From NCBI RefSeq assembly GCF_007004135.1, contig NZ_VJMG01000078.1:42428-106427 (forward strand): 64,000 bases of DNA, written 5' to 3'. How positions within the stretch are numbered: position 1 is the first letter of the stretch; every line of letters begins with the position of its first letter. Shown in pieces: positions 44,621 to 52,269 of this stretch. Below the pieces are notes generated by a model. The model did not search any database and was not told where the DNA came from. It saw nothing but the letters and a program-made list of their open reading frames with translations. The position numbers were made by a program, and so were the translations under genes. The DNA is from Affinirhizobium straminoryzae. GTDB lineage: Bacteria; Pseudomonadota; Alphaproteobacteria; Rhizobiales; Rhizobiaceae.

Positions 44621-44757
44621 AAAACCCCTCTGGCTGCCGCCCTCTCCCCCACAAGGGGGGAGATACTTTGCGGCACCCGCCCTGGCTGCGATCGGCTTCG
44701 GCGGGTCGGCTGGGTTAAAGCCCTCCCCCTTGTGGGGAGGGTTGGGAGGGGTCTTTA
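44621..44757. repeat. RIME-like intergenic repeat with two palindromes
   Basis: Between the MFS gene and purH lie two palindromic blocks, one around CTCCCCCACAAGGGGGGAG (44644-44662) and one around CCCTCCCCCTTGTGGGGAGGG (44721-44741). They are flanked by CCCCTC near 44625 and GGGAGGGG near 44744. This matches the layout of rhizobial intergenic mosaic elements (RIME). Two related elements occur later in the window. Confidence 0.75.
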
Positions 44758-44795
44758 TCTGGACGACGTCGGGGTGATGGGCTGCACTCCCTTCC

Positions 44796-46412
44796 TCAAT
44801 GGCGGAAGTGGCGCATACCGGTGAAGACCATGGCGACGCCGTGTTCGTCGGCGGCGGCAATCACCTCCTCGTCGCGCATCGAGCCGCCCGGCTGGATCAC
44901 GGCTTTGGCGCCGGCGGCAATCATCGACAGCAGGCCGTCGGCAAAGGGCAGGAAGGCTTCGGAGGCAACGGCCGAGCCCCTGGTCATCGGTTCGGCCCAG
45001 CCCATGGCCTTTGCTGCTTCTTCGGCCTTCAGGCCAGCGATGCGGGCGGAATCGACGCGGCTCATCTGGCCGGCGCCGATGGCGGCCGTCTGGCCGTCCT
45101 TGGCATAGACCACCGCATTCGACTTGACATGTTTCGCCACCTTGTAGGCGAACTTCATGTCGATCAGTTCCTGCTCGGTCGGGGCGCGCTTCGTGACGAC
45201 CCGGAGGTCGAGATCTTCCACCATCGCGTTGTCGCGGGTCTGCACCAGAAGGCCGCCGGAAACGGTCTTGGCAGTGAAGCCGCGCGAGCGCGGGTCGGGC
45301 AGGCCACCGGTCACCAGCAGGCGAAGGTTCTTCTTGGCGGCAATGATCGCCTGCGCCTCGTCGGTGACGTCAGGTGCGATGATGACCTCGGTGAAGATCT
45401 TGACGATTTCCGTCGCGGTTTCCGCGTCGAGCAGCGTGTTCAGCGCCACGATGCCGCCGAAGGCCGAAACGCTGTCGCAGGCGAGCGCCCGCTTGTAGGC
45501 ATCCGTCAGGCTCGTGCCAATCGCCACGCCGCAGGGGTTGGCATGCTTGATGATGGCGCAGGCCGGCGCGTTTTCCGGGAAGAATTCGCTGACCAGTTCG
45601 AAGGCGGCATCGGTATCGTTGATGTTGTTGTAGGAGAGCTGCTTGCCCTGCAGCAGTCTGGCCGTGGCAACGCCCGGACGCTTCTCGCCGGTCAGGTAGA
45701 AGCCGGCTGCCTGGTGCGGGTTCTCGCCATAGCGCATTTCCTGCGACAGCGCGCCGCCGAGCGTACGGTAGCGCGGGATCTCGATGTCGAGCGCCTCGGT
45801 GAACCAGTTGGAAATCATCGCGTCATAGGCGGCGGTGCGGGCATAGGCGCGTGCCGCAAGCTTCTGGCGGAAGGCGTAAGCCGTCTGGCCGTCATTGCTG
45901 GCCAGCGTCTGGATCAGCTGCGGATAATCCTGCGGATCGACGACCACGGTGACATAGGCGTGGTTCTTGGCTGCGGCGCGGATCATGGCGGGGCCGCCGA
46001 TATCGATGTTTTCCACCGTCGTCGGATAGTCGCCGCCCGCGGCGCGCACTTCCTCGAAGGGATAGAGGTTGATGACGGCGAGATCGATCGCGCCGATCTT
46101 GTGCTCTTCCATCGCCTTCACATGCTCCGCATCGTCACGGATGGCGAGCAGGCCGCCATGCACGCCGGGATGCAGCGTCTTCACCCGGCCATCCATGATT
46201 TCCGGAAATCCGGTGACGTCGGAGACGTCGGTGACGGGAAGGCCTGCATCGCGGATCGCCTTGAAGGTGCCGCCGGTGGAGAGCAGGCGCACGCCGTGCT
46301 CGCTGAGCGCCTTTGCCAGTTCCACAATGCCGGTCTTGTCAGAAACCGAGAGAAGGGCGGTGCGGATTTTTACCTGGTCGGGGGCGGGGATCATTTTCGA
46401 GACGACGGCCAT
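44796..46412 (-). CDS. purH: Bifunctional AICAR transformylase/IMP cyclohydrolase
   Basis: PurH performs the last two steps of purine synthesis, formylating AICAR and closing the ring to IMP. The N-terminal MGS-like cyclohydrolase domain (about 15-215) has LLSTGGTFKAIRDAG, MDGRVKTLHPGVHGG and NIDIGGPAMIRAAAKN. The C-terminal transformylase domain shows RYGENPHQ, CAIIKHANPCGVA, and GAGQMSRVDS, ending in the FTGMRHFRH family tail. At 538 aa it is complete. It is downstream of the heparinase-like and rsmB genes on the same strand. Confidence 0.97.
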   Translation of the reverse strand: MAVVSKMIPAPDQVKIRTALLSVSDKTGIVELAKALSEHGVRLLSTGGTFKAIRDAGLPVTDVSDVTGFPEIMDGRVKTLHPGVHGGLLAIRDDAEHVKAMEEHKIGAIDLAVINLYPFEEVRAAGGDYPTTVENIDIGGPAMIRAAAKNHAYVTVVVDPQDYPQLIQTLASNDGQTAYAFRQKLAARAYARTAAYDAMISNWFTEALDIEIPRYRTLGGALSQEMRYGENPHQAAGFYLTGEKRPGVATARLLQGKQLSYNNINDTDAAFELVSEFFPENAPACAIIKHANPCGVAIGTSLTDAYKRALACDSVSAFGGIVALNTLLDAETATEIVKIFTEVIIAPDVTDEAQAIIAAKKNLRLLVTGGLPDPRSRGFTAKTVSGGLLVQTRDNAMVEDLDLRVVTKRAPTEQELIDMKFAYKVAKHVKSNAVVYAKDGQTAAIGAGQMSRVDSARIAGLKAEEAAKAMGWAEPMTRGSAVASEAFLPFADGLLSMIAAGAKAVIQPGGSMRDEEVIAAADEHGVAMVFTGMRHFRH

Positions 46413-46525
46413 CGGGATACTCCGTGCTGGTGCGCGCCCCTCGGACAGCGATCGGGCGCCTTCATGGCTCGCGCGTTAGCACAGCTTGGCGCCGGAGGAA
46501 ACGGGCTGCCGGCGCCAGAGGCCGC

Positions 46526-48214
46526 TCAATGCTGCTGCTTCAGCATCCAGCGCAGGTCTGCGGTTTCCGGCAGGGAGAAGGCGATCACCAGCTGGCGACT
46601 TGCCCGCATGCCGGAGACATCGGCGAAGAAGACGTCTTCCTCGATCTCCACCCGCTGGCCGGGGGCGGAAAACAGCCAGGTGTCGCCGCCGGGCGTTGCC
46701 ATGGCGATCAGATCGTCGTGGATGCGCTTCAGGGCCACATTGGGATGGATGTGGAAGCGGGCGGTGCCCGCCACCCTTCGGCCGGGCCTTGGCTTGCCGC
46801 CCTCGTCCGGCATGAAGAAATGATCGTGCCCCTTGATCTTGTCGCCCTTGGCCGACAGCCCGATCTCGCGCTGGTGGACATAGCCGAAGGCCTCCACATA
46901 GCCGTCATGGCTCGCCTTCAGCCAGTCATTGCCATAGGCATCCTCCCAGCGGGTCGATGTCACTTCATCGATGCCGGAGGCCATCAGCGGGCCAAGGAAG
47001 GTCGATTGCAGGATGCGCTGCGAGGAGGTTTCGCCCAGCGTGACGGTGGAATGGGTGGCGGTGGCGCGTGACAGAAGCCGGAGTTTCGCATCGGCGAATT
47101 TCGGGGCGCCGGCATTCACGATGAAGCGGCTGCGGCCGGCTGACATCTCGAAGGACAGGCAGCCCGCATGGGCACCGGCCGACAGATCCGCCGAGTGCGG
47201 CGTGCCGGTATCGACGAGGATCGTCGTCTCGCCGGCGGTCAGGCGATGGTACTGGCTGTGCGGCAGCGCCTTGAAGGGCTTGCCCGCCGTCTCGTCATAG
47301 CGCAGCACCGACATGAGTTCCGTGGCCGGCGTAGCGGTTGCGCCGTTGAACAGGGCGAGATCGCCGTCCTGGTGACGGAAGAAACGCAGCGCCGGATAGA
47401 TGCGGTCGATCGCCGGGATGAGCCTTGCCGGTACGTCATGGCCGAGATTGATATAGGTCTGGCGCAGCGGCAGAAGATCGAGCAGCAGTTCCAGCATGCT
47501 GCGCGGATTGCGCGACACATGCCCGCCATCGGCGAGGATCTGCCGCTCCAGTTCCAGATCGAGATTGACGCCTTCGCGGCGGATCAGCTTGTCGCTGGAA
47601 GGCATGGCGAGCGAGGCCATGGCGAGCGCGATGCGGATGCGCAACCGCGTTTCCCCCTCCGGCAGCGTGGAAAAGACCTTGCGCAGATAAAGCCGCTGCA
47701 CCGCCAGGCTCTTCATGAAGCGGCGATAGAAATGGCCTTCGGCGCCCTGCAGCATCACCGGCGAATGGGACAGCCAGGCGATCATGCGCTCGGCAGCCAC
47801 ATGCGGCTGCCAGGCGGTGCCGGACAGCCGTTTCTGGTGGTGATTCATCCAGGATATGGCGATCAGGCGGGCTCGCGCCCTGGCTTCCACACTGCGCAGC
47901 GCCCGCATGTGACGTAGCCAGGCGAAAGAATGCAGCCTTTCTGCGAAGGCACGCGAAGGTGCTGGCACGAGAAAGGGGGATTCGCCCTCTGTCTCCAGCA
48001 ACTTGCCGGCCAGCGGAAAGCGCCCCGCGAGAATTTCCTCGGCAATGAAGGGGTCTATGGCCCGCAGGTCCGTCGGTGCCACGATCAGCCGCTCCGGAAC
48101 ATCGAGGCCAAGGCGGCAGCGCTGCATGGCAAGCGTCGTCATCCGGCGACCCAGACGACGGCGCGCCTCGGTCATCCCCAACGCAAGATGTCTGCGGCGC
48201 TCGGCGAACAGCAT
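46526..48214 (-). CDS. Heparinase II/III-family protein
   Basis: A protein of about 562 aa with an N-terminal helical domain and a C-terminal heparinase II/III beta-sandwich. Markers are AAERMIAWLSHSP, DGGHVSRNPRSMLELLLDLLPLR, YHRLTAGETTILVDTG and HDGYVEAFGYVHQREI. These are polysaccharide-lyase-like proteins; no signal peptide is apparent and the natural substrate is unknown. The start is unclear: ATG 48214, ATG 48175 and the codon at 48274 are all possible. It lies between rsmB and purH, an arrangement common in rhizobia. Confidence 0.87.
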   Translation of the reverse strand: MLFAERRRHLALGMTEARRRLGRRMTTLAMQRCRLGLDVPERLIVAPTDLRAIDPFIAEEILAGRFPLAGKLLETEGESPFLVPAPSRAFAERLHSFAWLRHMRALRSVEARARARLIAISWMNHHQKRLSGTAWQPHVAAERMIAWLSHSPVMLQGAEGHFYRRFMKSLAVQRLYLRKVFSTLPEGETRLRIRIALAMASLAMPSSDKLIRREGVNLDLELERQILADGGHVSRNPRSMLELLLDLLPLRQTYINLGHDVPARLIPAIDRIYPALRFFRHQDGDLALFNGATATPATELMSVLRYDETAGKPFKALPHSQYHRLTAGETTILVDTGTPHSADLSAGAHAGCLSFEMSAGRSRFIVNAGAPKFADAKLRLLSRATATHSTVTLGETSSQRILQSTFLGPLMASGIDEVTSTRWEDAYGNDWLKASHDGYVEAFGYVHQREIGLSAKGDKIKGHDHFFMPDEGGKPRPGRRVAGTARFHIHPNVALKRIHDDLIAMATPGGDTWLFSAPGQRVEIEEDVFFADVSGMRASRQLVIAFSLPETADLRWMLKQQH

Positions 48215-48313
48215 GACCAATACCGGAAATCCCTGATGGACCCCTCCCGCACCCGGGCAGCGGGCACGATCCATTCCTGTGCCCGACTGTGGTCGTTTAT
48301 GGTGAAGAAAGTC

Positions 48314-49723
48314 TTACCGCCGACGCAGCCTGCAGGCGAAAAAGCCATCCATGCCGCCCGCATAGCCCTCGCCTGGCGCAATCATGGCCGGCGTGGTGCG
48401 GAAATCGCCGGCGGGTGAGATCGCCTCTTCCAGCCCCGGCCAGTCCTCGCGGCGCACGGCCACGCGCTCCACGCCCGGATTGTCCCGGAGAAGCGCCGCC
48501 ACCAGATCCTCGCCTTCCAGCGGGTCGAGCGAGCAGTTGGAAAAGACGACGAGGCCACCCGGCTTCACCAGCGTCAGCGCGTGGCGCAGCATGCGCGCCT
48601 GCAACTCCGCCAGCTTCTCGATGTCCTTCATGCTCTTGGTCCACAGCACGTCCGGGTGCCGGCGCGTGGTGCCGGTGGAAGAACAGGGCGCATCGAGCAG
48701 CACGCCGTCCAGCAGTTCGTCGGGCTTGTAGGCGAAGAGATCGATGTTCAGCACCTCCGCCGACAGCGAGAGACGTGCGAGGTTCTCCTTCAGCCGCTCG
48801 GCCCGGTTGGCGGATTGCTCGATGGCGATCACCTCGGCGCCAAGCGCGGCCAGCTGTGCGGTCTTGCCGCCGGGCGCGGCGCAGAGATCGGCAATGCGCT
48901 TGCCGGCAAGCGGGCCGAACAGGCGCGCGGGCAGGCTGGCGGCCGCATCCTGCACCCACCAGACCCCTTCGGAAAAGCCGGGAAGGGCCGCAACGCTGCC
49001 CTCGAAGGCGGCAAGCCGCAGGCTTCCCGTCGGCAGAAGCCTGGCGTTCAGCCGCTCGGCCCAAAGCGCGGGCTCGGCCTTGACCGTGAGGTCGATCGGT
49101 GCCGGCGTCAGCTGCGCCTCGGCGATCCGCCGCGCCTCCGCCTCGCCATAGGCCTTCACCAGCCGTGCATGGAACCAGCCCGGCACCGGCAGAATGGTGT
49201 GGCTTGCGGCGAGAATCGCGTCGCGCTCGCGCACCATGCGCCGCAGCAGCGCGTTCACCAGCTTGGCAAAGCGGCGGTTGCGCGGATCGCGATTGGCCTG
49301 CTCGACGGCAAGGTCGACGGCGGCATGCGAGGGCACGTCGAGATAGAGGATCTGCGCGGCGGCGGTGGTCAGAACGTGCTGCAGCGCGCGCGCGCCTTCC
49401 GGCAGCGGCTTGTCCAGCATCAGGGACAGGCTCTTTTCGATGCGCGGCAGGTGGCGGAGCGTGGTGTTGAGGATGGCGCGCACCAGGGCGCGGTCAGCAT
49501 CGCTCAGCGCCTTGTAGGCCGGGTTGCCGTGCACGGCATCGAGCATGCCGTCGAGCGGCGTCTTCTTGTCGATGACGGCGGCAAGGATCTTGGCGGCGGC
49601 CATGCGCACGTCGAGGCCGGGCTTGTCGGGCGCCGCTGCCTGTTTCGGGGCGGACGTGCCGGCCGGTTTCGACGGGCGTTTTTCAGGCTTGCGTGTCTTC
49701 GGGGACGTGTCGTCTGCGGTCAA
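48314..49723 (-). CDS. rsmB: 16S rRNA (cytosine-967-C5) methyltransferase
   Basis: A 469-aa RsmB-type enzyme with an N-terminal NusB-like RNA-binding domain (about 40-170) and a Rossmann methyltransferase domain. The SAM site AAPGGKT is at 282-288; Cys347 in DAPCSSTGT and Cys397 in FSNCSLDPLEGE are the two conserved cysteines. The first 40 residues are Lys/Pro-rich and disordered-looking. The start taken is TTG 49723, which overlaps the htpX stop as TTGA, suggesting coupled translation. A later start at Met41 would remove only the tail. Confidence 0.92.
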   Translation of the reverse strand: MTADDTSPKTRKPEKRPSKPAGTSAPKQAAAPDKPGLDVRMAAAKILAAVIDKKTPLDGMLDAVHGNPAYKALSDADRALVRAILNTTLRHLPRIEKSLSLMLDKPLPEGARALQHVLTTAAAQILYLDVPSHAAVDLAVEQANRDPRNRRFAKLVNALLRRMVRERDAILAASHTILPVPGWFHARLVKAYGEAEARRIAEAQLTPAPIDLTVKAEPALWAERLNARLLPTGSLRLAAFEGSVAALPGFSEGVWWVQDAAASLPARLFGPLAGKRIADLCAAPGGKTAQLAALGAEVIAIEQSANRAERLKENLARLSLSAEVLNIDLFAYKPDELLDGVLLDAPCSSTGTTRRHPDVLWTKSMKDIEKLAELQARMLRHALTLVKPGGLVVFSNCSLDPLEGEDLVAALLRDNPGVERVAVRREDWPGLEEAISPAGDFRTTPAMIAPGEGYAGGMDGFFACRLRRR

Positions 49724-50751
49724 GACCAGGGACCCTTGCGCGGTTCATCGGGGCGACGCACCGGACCGGTGGTCGGCACGGAACGCGATTTGCGCGTGGG
49801 TCTATCAGTCCAGGCACCGCGCGTCGAGGCAGCGGCACCGAAATCGGCCGCGCGGGTGTCCATAGAGGCGGGGCCTGCCTGGCCATAACCGCCGGAGCCG
49901 CCTGCAAAGCCCTCGGCCGCCATGGCCTGAAGCGCGGCGATGCGGTTTCCGGTGTCCGGATGGGTAGAGAACAGATTGTCCATCCGCTCGCCGGACAGGG
50001 GATTGATGATGAACATGTGGGCGGTTGCCGGATTGCGCTCGGCCTCGTTGTTGGGGATGACATGTGCAGCGCCCGCGATCTTGGCGAGCGCCGAGGCGAG
50101 CCAGAGCGGATTGCCGCAGATTTCCGCGCCGCGGCGGTCGGCGGAATATTCGCGCGTGCGGCTGATCGCCATCTGCACCAGCATCGCGGCAAAGGGCGCG
50201 ACGATCATCGCCACCAGCACGCCGACGAAGCCGAGCGGATTGTTGTTCTCGCGGTTGCCGCCGAAGAAGAAGGCGAAATTGCCGAGCATGGAAATGGCGC
50301 CCGCCAGTGTGGCGGTGATCGTCATGGTCAGCGTGTCGCGGTTCTGGATATGCGCCAGTTCATGCGCCATCACGCCCGCCACCTCCTCGGGGCTCAGCTG
50401 TTCGAGCAGGCCGGTTGAGGCGGCGACTGCGGCATTTTCCGGATTGCGGCCCGTGGCGAAGGCATTCGGCTGCGGGTTCTGGTAGATGTAGACGCGCGGC
50501 ATCGGCAGGCCGGCGCGGGCCGCGAGATCGCGGATCATGTGATAGAACTCCGGCGCGTTGTGCGCATCCACCTCCTGCGCGCCATAGGCGGACAGCACCA
50601 TGCGGTCGGAATTCCAGTAGGAAAACAGGTTCATGCCGGCGGCGATCAGGAGGGCGATCATCATGCCGCCGCGCCCGCCGATCAGGAAGCCGACGCCCAT
50701 GAACAATGCGGTCATGAAGGCCAGCAGCATGGCAGTGCGGATCATGTTCAT
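49720..50751 (-). CDS. htpX: Membrane zinc metalloprotease HtpX
   Basis: An inner-membrane M48 protease of 343 aa for quality control of membrane proteins. It has two N-terminal membrane segments, NPQPNAFATGR, the zinc motif HELAH at 130-134, two more hydrophobic segments, and the third ligand in SRTREYSADRRGAEI. A Gly/Arg-rich tail of about 60 residues follows. ATG 50751 with GGAG upstream is preferred to the open-frame start at 50769. It overlaps rsmB by 4 bp. Confidence 0.95.
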   Translation of the reverse strand: MNMIRTAMLLAFMTALFMGVGFLIGGRGGMMIALLIAAGMNLFSYWNSDRMVLSAYGAQEVDAHNAPEFYHMIRDLAARAGLPMPRVYIYQNPQPNAFATGRNPENAAVAASTGLLEQLSPEEVAGVMAHELAHIQNRDTLTMTITATLAGAISMLGNFAFFFGGNRENNNPLGFVGVLVAMIVAPFAAMLVQMAISRTREYSADRRGAEICGNPLWLASALAKIAGAAHVIPNNEAERNPATAHMFIINPLSGERMDNLFSTHPDTGNRIAALQAMAAEGFAGGSGGYGQAGPASMDTRAADFGAAASTRGAWTDRPTRKSRSVPTTGPVRRPDEPRKGPWS

Positions 50752-50881
50752 CGTCACGTCTCCGGGCAAAATCGTCTGAGCGCTTCAAGCGCGCCGCCTT
50801 TTGCCGTAGGATGTGGTCATTCGGGACGCCATTTCAATATTGCGACCCAGCCAGACCGCTTTCGGCCAGACCGCCTTCAGG

Positions 50882-51115
50882 ATGACGAGACAGACCATGC
50901 AGACGCCGGACAACGACAATCGCGACACGGACGCTCACACCGAGGCGGCGCCGAAGGTGCTGTCGCCGGCCGCGCAACGGGCGTTGAAGGAAGCAGAGGA
51001 ACGCCGCGCCCGCGAAAAGCCGCTCGACCTGCCGCCGGAACTGGGCGGTCGTGGTGGTGCCGATCCCGCCCGCTTCGGCGACTGGGAAATCAACGGCCGC
51101 GCTATCGATTTCTGA
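50882..51115 (+). CDS. DUF1674/SDHAF4-like succinate dehydrogenase assembly factor
   Basis: A 77-aa protein ending in GRGGADPARFGDWEINGRAIDF, whose RFGDWExxGRAIDF tail is the signature of DUF1674 (SDHAF4 family). In eukaryotes and some bacteria SDHAF4 binds flavinylated SdhA during complex II assembly. The N-terminal half is polar and unlike any domain. Start codons at 50882 or 50897 are possible, neither with a good ribosome site. It is divergent from htpX, and its last 14 bp overlap the convergent hypothetical gene. Confidence 0.85.
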   Translation: MTRQTMQTPDNDNRDTDAHTEAAPKVLSPAAQRALKEAEERRAREKPLDLPPELGGRGGADPARFGDWEINGRAIDF

Positions 51116-51644
51116 GTCTGGCCACCTCAGGATCGGAAACTTGCTCCGCCGCGTCCTCGCCGCCGGAGCAGATCGACCGGGGGCTCTCTCCGGAGGTTTC
51201 TGTGGTGGGAAGAGGGTCTGTTTCCGGAAGGGCGGACGATGGCTCGGCTTCGTTCTCTCGCAGCCAGTCGCGGAGGGCCGCAATGACTGCGAGGCGCAGG
51301 CTGGCCTGACGGATCAACGCGCGCGTCAGCACCGCACCATCCCCGGCAAAGCCCGCCTCGCGCATGACATCGACCGGCGTGATGCGGCGACGGATCATGA
51401 TCGCCTCGATCCGCGCCACCGTCAGCGGCAGCAGGTAGCGGCCATTGGCAATCAACCCGTTGGCCCCATCGATCCCGCAGCCTGGCTGCCGGTCAGGGGA
51501 CGTCTGCATGCCATCCGTCTCGTCGCCAGCCAGAAAACCCTCCTGCCGCAGCTGCGCGACGAAGGCCTGGCGGTCTGCCGCATCCGCCCGTTGCCAATGC
51601 TTGCGAAGCTTGTCGAGAGGGCTGCGCTTGTCTTTTCTGGACAT
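51102..51644 (-). CDS. Hypothetical protein
   Basis: I do not recognise this 180-aa protein. It begins with a basic segment (MSRKDKRSPLDKLRKHWQRA), has a helical mid-part (ARIEAIMIRRRITPVDVMREAGF, then LTRALIRQASLRLAVIAAL) and a polar, proline-rich tail of about 45 residues. It has no signal peptide or membrane segment. Codon use resembles neighbouring real genes. The convergent overlap with the SDHAF4-like gene is 14 bp. Confidence 0.62.
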   Translation of the reverse strand: MSRKDKRSPLDKLRKHWQRADAADRQAFVAQLRQEGFLAGDETDGMQTSPDRQPGCGIDGANGLIANGRYLLPLTVARIEAIMIRRRITPVDVMREAGFAGDGAVLTRALIRQASLRLAVIAALRDWLRENEAEPSSALPETDPLPTTETSGESPRSICSGGEDAAEQVSDPEVARLRNR

Positions 51645-51795
51645 GCCGTTTCCCGTGTGGTGGCGAGGATGGGGAGGGCGAATCAGGCTGGTTGGCCTCT
51701 GGCCGTGCGGCAGCGGTAAGTCGCTGGTTTCAGGCTGACAAGCGGCCTGGCGGCAAAAGGGCGAGAAAGGCGGTGGGTCGTGACGGCGGCTCTGG

Positions 51796-52014
51796 TCAGG
51801 GGGATGGGTGGGTCAGAGGCAGCGGATCCAGCATGTCCTTCAACTGCTGGGGATGGCGGATGCCGAACAGGTACCAGTCGATGAGTGCCCGGGCCATGCT
51901 GGAGGCTTCCTCGCTGTCCAAGGCAATGGCGCGCTCCCGGCAGACCTCTTCCAGCACCTTGCGCAGCAGGGACAGATCGCTCGCCTCCAGTGCATCATAG
52001 GATGAAAACGACAT
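51796..52014 (-). CDS. Small hypothetical protein
   Basis: A 72-aa acidic, probably helical protein: LSLLRKVLEEVCRERAIAL, then EASSMARALIDWYLFGI. I know no function for it. ATG 52014 has the strong ribosome site AGGGAGGG nearby, which supports it as a real gene. It lies divergently from the response regulator gene, 256 bp away. Confidence 0.68.
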   Translation of the reverse strand: MSFSSYDALEASDLSLLRKVLEEVCRERAIALDSEEASSMARALIDWYLFGIRHPQQLKDMLDPLPLTHPSP

Positions 52015-52269
52015 CTCACCCTCCCTGATCCGTTTCCGGGCGGGAGGTTAGGTCGTATATTAGACATCGTCAAAGGAATGCGCCGGGCGCCGGTTTGGCC
52101 CGTCCGATCCGGGCCTCGGGTGTGGTTGTTATGCCACATTTGTTCTCCCTGAAATGCGGGGGGTAAAATCTGTCTCCCGATCGCATCAGAACGGCCCCGT
52201 TTTAATGTTTGCGGTATCGAACTGTTAACGCTTTGCCTCCTAACGTCTGGATGACGTGCCGGGAAAGGC

